The notes below the pieces were generated by a model. It searched no databases and was not told where the DNA came from. It was given only the letters and a program-made list of their open reading frames with translations. Source: Amycolatopsis bullii (GTDB taxonomy: Bacteria; Actinomycetota; Actinomycetes; Mycobacteriales; Pseudonocardiaceae). Taken from it: 64,000 bases of DNA. The stretch covers positions 1 through 64,000 of the forward strand of contig NZ_BNAW01000026.1 in NCBI RefSeq assembly GCF_014654205.1, written 5' to 3'. Shown in pieces: positions 26,459 to 33,634 of the stretch; positions within the stretch are counted from its first letter, which is position 1, and every line of letters begins with the position of its first letter. A program made the position numbers and the translations under genes.

Positions 26459-27577
26459 GTGACCGCTATCGATCTCCCGCCGAGCCTGCTCGCCACGTTG
26501 CCCGGCAGCTCCTACACCGATCCGGCGATCTTCGCGCGGGAGCAGGCGAAGATCTTCGAGGCGGACTGGTTCTGCGCCGTGCGCAGTGCCGACCTCGCCG
26601 GGCCGGGGGCGTTCGAGACCGTGCAGATCGGCAAGGAGAGCGTGCTGGTCTCGCGGGGCCGGGACGGGAAGCTCAACGCGTTCCTCAACGTCTGCCGTCA
26701 CCGCGGTGCGCGGCTGTGCACCTCCGAAACCGGTACCGTGAAGCGCGCCTTCCAGTGCCCGTACCACGCCTGGACGTACGGGCTCGACGGCAAGCTGATC
26801 GCCGCGCCCAACCTCACCGGGATGCCGGACGTCGACCGCACCGAGTTCGGCCTGACCAGGCTCCACCTGCGGGAATGGCTCGGTTACGCCTGGGTCTGCC
26901 TGGCCGACGAACCGCCGTCGTTCGAGGAGACGGTGATCGGGGCCGTCACCGAACGGCTCGGCGGCCCGGCCGAAATCGACGCCTACGGCATCGACGGTCT
27001 CGCGCTCGGCAAGCGCATCGAGTACGACGTGAAGGCGAACTGGAAGCAGATCATCGAGAACTTCATGGAGTGCTACCACTGCGCGACGATCCACCCGGAG
27101 CTCACCGAGGTCCTCCCGGAGTTCGCCGACGGTTACGCCGCGCAGTACTACGTCGGCCACGGCGCCGAGTTCGGCGGCGACATCAAGGGCTTCACCGTCG
27201 ACGGTTCCGAGGGGGTCGACCGCCTGCCCGGGGTCACCGAAGCCCAGGACCGCAAGTACTACGCGATCACCATCAAGCCGGGGGTGTTCGTCAACCTCGT
27301 GCCCGACCACGTGATCCTGCACCGGATGTTCCCCCTGGCTCCGGACCGGACGCTGGTGCGCTGCGACTGGCTCTACCTGCCCGAGGTGGTCGAGTCGGGC
27401 CGCGACCTCAGCCGGTCGGTCGAGCTGTTCCACCGGGTCAACCTGCAGGACTTCGAAGCGTGCGAACGCTGCCAGCTCGCGATGGACTCGCGCTCGTACG
27501 CGCGCGGCGGGGTGCTCGTGCCCAGTGAGCACCACATCGGCGCGTTCCACGACTGGGTCCGGGCGAGACTGGCCTAG
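26459..27577 (+). CDS. Rieske non-haem iron oxygenase, glycine-betaine demethylase type
   Basis: Likely removes a methyl group from glycine betaine as formaldehyde, giving dimethylglycine. The 372-residue protein has the Rieske ligands C79, H81, C100 and H103 in CRHRGARLC and CPYHAWTYG. The non-haem iron site is NFMECYHCATIH, with H207 and H212. Between the two centres the bridging residue is Glu204 rather than the Asp of aromatic dioxygenases, a trait of quaternary-ammonium oxygenases such as CntA and GbcA. No reductase is adjacent; the ferredoxin/reductase at 19317-20782 is a candidate partner. Carnitine or stachydrine are alternative substrates, but the sox and dimethylglycine oxidase genes favour betaine. 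Its stop overlaps the convergent GntR gene by 4 bases. Confidence 0.83.
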   Translation: MTAIDLPPSLLATLPGSSYTDPAIFAREQAKIFEADWFCAVRSADLAGPGAFETVQIGKESVLVSRGRDGKLNAFLNVCRHRGARLCTSETGTVKRAFQCPYHAWTYGLDGKLIAAPNLTGMPDVDRTEFGLTRLHLREWLGYAWVCLADEPPSFEETVIGAVTERLGGPAEIDAYGIDGLALGKRIEYDVKANWKQIIENFMECYHCATIHPELTEVLPEFADGYAAQYYVGHGAEFGGDIKGFTVDGSEGVDRLPGVTEAQDRKYYAITIKPGVFVNLVPDHVILHRMFPLAPDRTLVRCDWLYLPEVVESGRDLSRSVELFHRVNLQDFEACERCQLAMDSRSYARGGVLVPSEHHIGAFHDWVRARLA

Positions 27578-28221
27578 ATCAACGCCCGGATGGCGGTCTC
27601 GAACCCGGTGACGTGCTCGAGCGTCAGCGCGGCCGCCTTCTCGGCGTCACCCTCGATGATCGCGGTGAGGAGCGGGACGTGCTCGTCGACGTGGCCGGCC
27701 ATCCCGGACAGCCGGGGCACGAACACGCACCAGATCCGGGTGGCGAGGTTGTCGTACCGGATCAGCGTGTCCTCGAGGAACGGGTTGTGCACGCACCGGT
27801 AGATCGCCCGGTGCAGGGCGAGGTCGGTGCGCAGCAGCTCGGCGTTGTCCCCGCCCGGGACGCCCGCGTCGAGCTGCGCGCGCAGCTCGGCCAGCGTGGC
27901 CCGGTCGGCGTCCGTGGCGCGCGAGGCCGCGGCGGCCGTGGCCATCGGTTCGAGGGTGCGCCGGACCTCGGAGATGTGCGCGAGGTCGGAGATGTTGACG
28001 TCGGTGGCGAACGTCCCGCGCCGCGGGTAGGCGACGACCAGGCGTTCGGACTCCAGCCGCTTCAGCGCCTCGCGGATCGGCGTCCGGCCCATGCCGAGCG
28101 CGGTGCCGAGCTCCTCTTCGTTGATCGGGGAGCCCGGCGGGATGTCCAGCATGACCAGGCGATCACGGACGAACAGGTACGCCTGTTCGGCCAGCGACGG
28201 GGGATTGACCTGCGGGTGCAT
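27574..28221 (-). CDS. GntR-family regulator, FCD subgroup
   Basis: A 215-residue regulator. The winged helix is at about 10-75, with GMGRTPIREALKRLESERLV and PRRGTF. The FCD ligand domain is at about 85-210, with the putative metal ligands Asp and His in DLALH and further His in DEHVPLL and LEHV. Members of this group sense carboxylic acids. It is divergent from soxB and separated by 62 bases that hold a TGATATATCA palindrome. Control of the sarcosine/dimethylglycine operon by an intermediate such as sarcosine is inferred. Confidence 0.85.
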   Translation of the reverse strand: MHPQVNPPSLAEQAYLFVRDRLVMLDIPPGSPINEEELGTALGMGRTPIREALKRLESERLVVAYPRRGTFATDVNISDLAHISEVRRTLEPMATAAAASRATDADRATLAELRAQLDAGVPGGDNAELLRTDLALHRAIYRCVHNPFLEDTLIRYDNLATRIWCVFVPRLSGMAGHVDEHVPLLTAIIEGDAEKAAALTLEHVTGFETAIRALI

Positions 28222-28244
28222 GGCGCTTAGCCTACATCGACGAT

Positions 28245-28254
28245 TGATATATCA
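28245..28254. promoter_or_regulatory. Palindromic operator candidate before soxB
   Basis: TGATATATCA is a perfect 10-bp palindrome and one of the few AT-rich stretches here, 29 bases before the soxB ATG and 23 bases before the gntR ATG. Size and symmetry fit FCD-type GntR operators. It may also overlap a -10 element. Confidence 0.5.
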
Positions 28255-28283
28255 GAAGTCGACCAGTCCTCGGAGGACGCTCG

Positions 28284-29495
28284 ATGACCGATCTGCCGGA
28301 ACACCCGGACTTCCTCTGGGACAACCCCGAGCCTCGCCGGAGTTACGACGTGGTCGTCGTGGGCGGCGGCGGGCACGGGCTCGCCACCGCGTACTACCTG
28401 GCCAAGCGGGGCATCACGAACGTGGCCGTGCTGGAAAAGGGCTGGCTCGCCGGCGGCAACATGGCCCGCAACACCACGATCATCCGCTCCAACTACCTCT
28501 GGGACGAAAGCTCCGGCATCTACGAGCACTCCCTGAAGCTGTGGGAAGGCCTCGAAGAGGACCTCGGCTACCCGATCCTGTTCAGCCAGCGCGGGGTGCT
28601 GAACCTGGCGCACAGCCTGCAGGACGTCCGCGACAGCGTCCGCCGCGTCGAGGCGAACAAGCTCAACGGCATCGACGCCGAGTGGGTGGACGCCGACGGC
28701 GTCAAGGAGATCTGCCCGATCGTCAACACCTCCCCGGACGTCCGCTACCCCGTGCTCGGCGCCACCTTCCAGCCGCGCGCGGGCATCGCGAAGCACGACT
28801 ACGTGGCCTGGGGCTTCGCCCGCGCCGCGCACGAGATGGGGGTCGACCTCATCCAGAACTGCGAGGTCACCGGCATCTCCACAGTGGACGGACGGGTCAC
28901 CGGGGTCGAGACGCCCCGGGGCCGGATCGCGGCGGGCAAGGTGGCGCTGTGCGCGGCCGGGCACACCTCCGTGCTCGCGAAAATGGTCGGCCTGGACCTG
29001 CCGCTGACGTCGCACCCGTTGCAGGCGCTGGTCTCCGAGCTCCTGGAACCGATCCACCCGACGGTCGTCATGTCGAACGCCGTGCACGTCTACGTTTCCC
29101 AGGCCCACAAGGGCGAGCTCGTGATGGGTGCCGGCATCGACTCCTACAACGGTTACGGCCAGCGCGGCTCGTTCCACATCATCGAGCAGCAGATGGCCGC
29201 CGCGCTGGAGCTGTTCCCGGTGTTCGCGCGGGCGCACCTGCTGCGGACCTGGGCCGGGATCGTCGACACCAGTCCGGACGCCTCGCCGATCATCGGCCTG
29301 ACGCCGGTGGAGAACCTGTTCCTCAACTGCGGCTGGGGCACCGGCGGCTTCAAGGCCACGCCGGGGGTCGGCGACGTCTTCGCGGCGACCATCGCGCGCG
29401 GCAAGCCGCACGAATACGCCGAACCCTTCTCCCTCGACCGGTTCACGACCGGTGCCCTCGTCGACGAGCACGGCGCCGCCGCCGTTGCGCACTAG
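28284..29495 (+). CDS. soxB: Sarcosine oxidase beta subunit
   Basis: The catalytic flavin subunit of heterotetrameric sarcosine oxidase, which oxidises sarcosine to glycine and passes the methyl group on for folate loading. The 403-residue protein has the Rossmann motif VVVVGGGGHGLATAYYLA (about 23-40), the SoxB-typical segment LAGGNMARNTTIIRSNYL, and GWGTGGFKATPGVG near the C-terminus. The length matches SoxB (about 405). GGAGG precedes the ATG. It is the first gene of soxB-soxD-soxA-soxG-purU-dimethylglycine oxidase, all on one strand with tiny gaps or overlaps. Confidence 0.93.
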   Translation: MTDLPEHPDFLWDNPEPRRSYDVVVVGGGGHGLATAYYLAKRGITNVAVLEKGWLAGGNMARNTTIIRSNYLWDESSGIYEHSLKLWEGLEEDLGYPILFSQRGVLNLAHSLQDVRDSVRRVEANKLNGIDAEWVDADGVKEICPIVNTSPDVRYPVLGATFQPRAGIAKHDYVAWGFARAAHEMGVDLIQNCEVTGISTVDGRVTGVETPRGRIAAGKVALCAAGHTSVLAKMVGLDLPLTSHPLQALVSELLEPIHPTVVMSNAVHVYVSQAHKGELVMGAGIDSYNGYGQRGSFHIIEQQMAAALELFPVFARAHLLRTWAGIVDTSPDASPIIGLTPVENLFLNCGWGTGGFKATPGVGDVFAATIARGKPHEYAEPFSLDRFTTGALVDEHGAAAVAH

Positions 29496-29504
29496 GAGAT
29501 CTCC

Positions 29505-29783
29505 ATGCAACTGATTCCCTGCCCCTGGTGCGGGCCGCGCGAGGAAGCCGAGTTCCACTACGGCGGCCAAGCGCACGTCGCCTACCCGGCGGATCCGTCG
29601 GCACTGTCCGACGAGGAATGGGCGAAGTTCGTGTTCTTCCGTGAGAACCCGAGCGGCCCGTTCGCCGAGCGGTGGAGCCACTCCGCGGGCTGCCGCCGGT
29701 GGTTCAACGCCGTCCGCGACACGCGCACCCACGACCTCCTGGCGGTCTACCGCCTCGACGAGCCCGGGCCGGTGCTCTCGTGA
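29505..29783 (+). CDS. soxD: Sarcosine oxidase delta subunit
   Basis: The small zinc-binding subunit that stabilises the heterotetramer. The 92-residue protein begins with CPWCGPREEAEFHYGG. The expected zinc ligands C6, C9, H59 and C63 (in SHSAGC) are all present, at the positions described for SoxD proteins. AGGAG lies at proper distance before the ATG. Its TGA overlaps the GTG of soxA (GTGA at 29780-29783). Confidence 0.93.
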   Translation: MQLIPCPWCGPREEAEFHYGGQAHVAYPADPSALSDEEWAKFVFFRENPSGPFAERWSHSAGCRRWFNAVRDTRTHDLLAVYRLDEPGPVLS

Positions 29784-32323
29784 CCCGGCTGTCCGGCATC
29801 CCGCTCAAGTTCACCTTCGACGGCCGCGAGCTGACCGGGTTCCTCGGCGACACCCTGGCTTCCGCGTTGCTGGCCAACGGCATCCACCGCGTCGCGACCA
29901 GCATCAGGTACGGCCGGCCGCGCGGCATCGTCGCCGCCGGTGTCGAGGACCCCAATGCGTTGGTGCAGATCGAAAAGCCGTTCCCGGAGCCGATGCTGTC
30001 CGCGACCACCGTCGAGCTGTACGACGGCCTGGAGGCCCGTGGCCTGCGCGGCCAGGGCCGCCTTGCCACCGAACCCGACCCGGCACGCTACGACACCAAG
30101 CACGTCCACTGCGACGTCCTGGTCATCGGCGCCGGACCCGCTGGCCGCGCGGCCGCGGCGGCTGCTTCCGGCCGGGTCCTGCTCGTGGACGACCAGCCCG
30201 GCGGCGAAGCCCTCGAGGGCGTCCGATTCCTCTCGCGCACAACGGCGTTTGGCGTCTACGACGACGGGTTCGTGCTGGCCCTGGAACGCCGGGGCGAGCC
30301 CGCGGCCCCGGAACGCATCTCGCGGCAGCGGGTCTGGCGGATCCGGGCGAAGCGGATCGTCATCGCCACCGGCGCCCACGAGCGGCCGATCGTGTTCCCG
30401 GACAACGACCGTCCCGGCATCATGCTCGCTTCGGCCGCCCGCACTTACCTGAACCGCTACGGTGTCCTCGCCGGGCAGCGGGTGGTCGTGTTCACCACCA
30501 ACGACTCCGCTCGTGAAGCCGCCTCCGAGCTGGCGGCCGCCGGGGCCGAGATCGTGCGGATCGCCGACGCCCGCGAAGGCTACGGCGTGATCGGCACCGA
30601 CGGCGGCCCCGACGGGCACATCACGGCCGCTCACGTGGCGAAACTGGGTGAGCTGCAGGGGGAGCGGGTCGAGTGCGACCTGCTGCTCGTGTCCGGCGGC
30701 TGGAACCCGGCCGTGCACCTCTACAGCCAGGCCCGCGGCACCCTGCGGTACGCCCCGGAACTGGGCGCCTACGTCCCGGACGGCGACCTGCCGAACGTGA
30801 CCGTCGTGGGCGCGGCGGCGGGCGAAGGGCTGCCGGAGACGAAGGTGCTGTGGCAGGTGCCCGCGCCCGAGTCCGAAGTGGACACGCGGTTCGTGGACCA
30901 GCAACGGGACGCGACCGTGTCCGACGTTCTGCGCGCCACCGGTGCCGGGCTGCGCTCGCTGGAGCACGTCAAGCGCTACACGACCATCGGCACCGCGCAC
31001 GACCAGGGGAAGACGTCCGGCATGCTCGCCGCCGGGATCACCGCCGAGGCACTCGGCGTCGACCTCGCCGACCGCAGGCCGACGACGTTCCGGCCGCCGT
31101 ACACGCCGGTCTCGTTCGCCGCGCTGGCCGGACGGAACCGCGGGGCACTGCACGACCCCGTGCGCGTCACGACGATCCACCCGTGGCACGTCGAGCACGA
31201 CGCCGAGTTCGAGAACGTCGGCCAGTGGAAGCGGCCGTGGTACTACCCGCGGCCCGGCGAGTCGATGGCCGACGCCGTCCGGCGCGAATGCCGCGCGGCC
31301 CGCACCGACGTCGCCGTCATGGACGGGTCCACGTTGGGCAAGATCGACGTCCAGGGCCCGGACGCCGGCTGGTTCCTCGACATGCTCTACACGAACATGA
31401 TGAGCAACCTGCGCGTCGGCCGCATTCGCTACGGCGTGATGTGCGGGGTCGACGGCATGGTCATCGACGACGGTACGGTCATCCGCGTCGGCGAGGAGCG
31501 GTTCCTGGTCACCACGACGACCGGCAACGCGGCGAAGATCCTCGAGTGGATGGAGGAGTGGCTGCAGACGGAGTGGCCGCACCTGCGGGTTCACGCGACG
31601 TCGGTGACCGAGCACTGGGCCACGATCCCGCTGGTCGGCCCGCGTTCGCGGGAGGTCCTCGGCCGCCTGGCGCCGGGCCTCGACGTCTCCAACGAGGCCT
31701 TCGGGTTCATGACCTGGCAGGACGCCGAGGTCGCGGGCCTGCCGGCGCGGGTCTGCCGGATCAGCTTCTCCGGCGAGCTGGCCTACGAAATCAACGTGCC
31801 CTCCTGGCACGGGCTCGAGCTCTGGCAGTCCATAGTGGACCAGGGTGCGACGCCGTACGGCACCGAGACCATGCACGTCCTGCGCGCCGAAAAGGGCTAC
31901 CCGATCATCGGCCAGGACACCGACGGCACGGTCACCCCGCACGACCTGGGCCTGTCCTGGGCGGTGTCGAAGAAGAAGGCCGACTTCATCGGCAAACGCT
32001 CCTTCGCCCGCGCCGAGAACAACCGCCCCGACCGCAAGCAATTCGTCGGCCTGCTGCCGGTCGATCCGTCGGTGCTGCTGCCGGAAGGCTCGCAGATCAT
32101 CGAATCGGAGACCGTGCCCGAGCCGCCGGTGCGGATGCTCGGCCACGTCACCTCCAGCTACGACAGCGCCGCCCTCGGCCGGACCTTCGCCCTCGCCCTG
32201 GTGCGTTCGGGTCGCGAGCGCATCGGCGAAACGCTCTACGTGCCGGTCGGCGACCAGGTGGTGCCGGTGACCGTGACCGAGTCCGTGCTCTTCGACAAGG
32301 AAGGAGCCCGCCGTGACGGTTGA
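29780..32323 (+). CDS. soxA: Sarcosine oxidase alpha subunit (compact form)
   Basis: Binds NAD and, in its C-terminal GcvT-like half, tetrahydrofolate. It thereby receives the sarcosine methyl group as 5,10-methylene-THF. The 847-residue protein starts with the 2Fe-2S-ferredoxin-like domain (FTFDGRELTGFLGDTLASAL). The nucleotide motif VLVIGAGPAGRAAAAAA follows at about 114-130, and from about 480 the GcvT domain (DGSTLGKIDVQGPDAGWFLD). It is about 100 residues shorter than usual SoxA. Part of the loss lies directly after DDQPGG, where the family has a longer stretch before the conserved RTTAFGVYD. The GTG at 29780 was chosen from the GTGA overlap with soxD. Confidence 0.92.
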   Translation: MTRLSGIPLKFTFDGRELTGFLGDTLASALLANGIHRVATSIRYGRPRGIVAAGVEDPNALVQIEKPFPEPMLSATTVELYDGLEARGLRGQGRLATEPDPARYDTKHVHCDVLVIGAGPAGRAAAAAASGRVLLVDDQPGGEALEGVRFLSRTTAFGVYDDGFVLALERRGEPAAPERISRQRVWRIRAKRIVIATGAHERPIVFPDNDRPGIMLASAARTYLNRYGVLAGQRVVVFTTNDSAREAASELAAAGAEIVRIADAREGYGVIGTDGGPDGHITAAHVAKLGELQGERVECDLLLVSGGWNPAVHLYSQARGTLRYAPELGAYVPDGDLPNVTVVGAAAGEGLPETKVLWQVPAPESEVDTRFVDQQRDATVSDVLRATGAGLRSLEHVKRYTTIGTAHDQGKTSGMLAAGITAEALGVDLADRRPTTFRPPYTPVSFAALAGRNRGALHDPVRVTTIHPWHVEHDAEFENVGQWKRPWYYPRPGESMADAVRRECRAARTDVAVMDGSTLGKIDVQGPDAGWFLDMLYTNMMSNLRVGRIRYGVMCGVDGMVIDDGTVIRVGEERFLVTTTTGNAAKILEWMEEWLQTEWPHLRVHATSVTEHWATIPLVGPRSREVLGRLAPGLDVSNEAFGFMTWQDAEVAGLPARVCRISFSGELAYEINVPSWHGLELWQSIVDQGATPYGTETMHVLRAEKGYPIIGQDTDGTVTPHDLGLSWAVSKKKADFIGKRSFARAENNRPDRKQFVGLLPVDPSVLLPEGSQIIESETVPEPPVRMLGHVTSSYDSAALGRTFALALVRSGRERIGETLYVPVGDQVVPVTVTESVLFDKEGARRDG

Positions 32324-32783
32324 CGCGGTCGACGAACCGTTCCGCACCCAGCTCACCGTCCGCCTCCGGGAAGGCGAGACACTCCTCGGCGTCCCCTTGC
32401 CCGGCCCGTGCACCTTCACCAGCGGCAACGGCGTGGACCTCCTCTGGATGGGCCCCGACGAGTACCTCGTCCTCGCCGCACCCGGCCGCCGGCCGGAGCT
32501 GGAAAGGGCACTTTCACGTGAAAGTGCCCTCGCCGTCGTGGACGTGTCGGCGCAGCGCAACGTCGTGCGGCTGACCGGGTCGCACGCGGCCGACGTGCTG
32601 GCGCACGGGTGTTCCCTCGACCTGGAGATGGCGCCGCCGGGTACCTGTGTGCAGACCTTGCTCGCGCGGACGGGAATCGTGCTGATGGTCCGGGACGACG
32701 GCTACACAATCCTCGTGCGGCAGTCCTTTTCGGACTACTTCAAAGCATGGCTGGCCGACGCGAGTCTGGAGTACGTCTCGTGA
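32313..32783 (+). CDS. soxG: Sarcosine oxidase gamma subunit
   Basis: The gamma subunit of the heterotetramer, GcvT-like in fold. The 156-residue protein has the expected segments DLLWMGPDEYLVLAAPG, VVDVSAQRNVVRLTG and the end FSDYFKAWLADAS. It is shorter than usual (near 190-200). A perfect 26-bp palindrome (32505-32530) of the dispersed GGGCACTTTCAC family lies within the coding sequence and encodes RALSRESALA, a stretch that varies in the family. The frame stays open. The gene overlaps soxA by 11 bases, and its TGA overlaps the purU GTG. Confidence 0.9.
   Translation: MTVDAVDEPFRTQLTVRLREGETLLGVPLPGPCTFTSGNGVDLLWMGPDEYLVLAAPGRRPELERALSRESALAVVDVSAQRNVVRLTGSHAADVLAHGCSLDLEMAPPGTCVQTLLARTGIVLMVRDDGYTILVRQSFSDYFKAWLADASLEYVS
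32505..32530. repeat. Perfect 26-bp palindrome inside soxG
   Basis: AGGGCACTTTCAC followed by its exact complement, with CACGTG at the centre. It is the same core as the palindrome at 20920-20961, but here it lies in an open reading frame and is translated. It may form a hairpin in the sox mRNA or be a mobile palindrome that landed in frame. Confidence 0.85.
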
Positions 32784-33622
32784 CTTTCACCTTGACCCTC
32801 AGGTGCCCCGAACGCGCGGGCATCGTGCACGCCGTCACGACCTTCCTGGTCGGTCAGGGCTGCGACATCGTCGAGCACCAGCAGTTCGACGACGACCTCC
32901 GCGGTGCGCTGTTCCTGCGCACGTCGTTCACCTGCACCGAGCCGACCACAGTAGACGACCTCACCCGCGCGTTCGCCCCGGTGGCCGGTGACTTCGGCAT
33001 GGAGTTCGGGTTCTCCGACGGCACCCCGCCGCGGATCCTGGTCATGGTTTCGAAGTTCGGGCACTGCCTCAACGACCTGCTGTTCCGCTGGCGCGCGGGC
33101 GGTCTCGGGGCGGAGATCGCCGTCGTCGTCTCGAACCACGAAGACCTGCGGCCGATGACCGAAGCCGCCGGAGTGCCGTTCGTGCACGTCCCGGTCACGC
33201 CCGGCACGAAGCCGGAAGCCGAGCAGCGGCTCCTGGACCTGGTCGGGGAGTACTCGGTCGATCTGGTCGTGCTCGCGCGGTACATGCAGGTGCTGTCGAA
33301 CGAGCTGTGCCAGAAGCTCGAGGGCCGCGCGATCAACATCCACCACTCGTTCCTGCCCGGCTTCAAGGGCGCCAAGCCCTATCACCAGGCCTACGACCGC
33401 GGCGTCAAGTACGTCGGCGCCACCGCGCACTACGTCACCCCCGACCTCGACGAGGGCCCGATCATCGAGCAGGAGGTCCAGCGCGTCGACCACACGTACT
33501 CGCCGCGCGAGCTCGTGACCGTCGGCCGCGACGCCGAAGCCCTGGCCCTGTCCCGCGCGGTGCGCTGGCACTGCGAGCGCCGCGTCCTGCTCAACGGCAA
33601 CAGCACCGTCGTCTTCCGGTAG
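32780..33622 (+). CDS. purU: Formyltetrahydrofolate deformylase
   Basis: Hydrolyses 10-formyl-THF to formate and THF. The 280-residue protein has an N-terminal ACT domain (1-80: CPERAGIVHAVTTFLVGQGC) and a C-terminal formyltransferase-fold domain. The catalytic set is visible in INIHHSFLPGFKGA and DLDEGPIIEQ. In this operon it would free THF loaded by sarcosine and dimethylglycine oxidation, as purU does in other sox clusters. The GTG at 32780 overlaps the soxG stop (GTGA). The next gene starts 12 bases on. Confidence 0.93.
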   Translation: MTFTLTLRCPERAGIVHAVTTFLVGQGCDIVEHQQFDDDLRGALFLRTSFTCTEPTTVDDLTRAFAPVAGDFGMEFGFSDGTPPRILVMVSKFGHCLNDLLFRWRAGGLGAEIAVVVSNHEDLRPMTEAAGVPFVHVPVTPGTKPEAEQRLLDLVGEYSVDLVVLARYMQVLSNELCQKLEGRAINIHHSFLPGFKGAKPYHQAYDRGVKYVGATAHYVTPDLDEGPIIEQEVQRVDHTYSPRELVTVGRDAEALALSRAVRWHCERRVLLNGNSTVVFR

Positions 33623-33634
33623 AGGAGATCCGCC

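Noticed and set aside
28222..28283. Glycine riboswitch before the sox operon
   Set aside because: The gap is only 62 bases, too short for a glycine aptamer, and the palindrome fits a GntR operator better.
29747..32560. 937-codon minus-strand open frame opposite soxA
   Set aside because: soxA has clear family motifs on the plus strand; the antisense frame has none.
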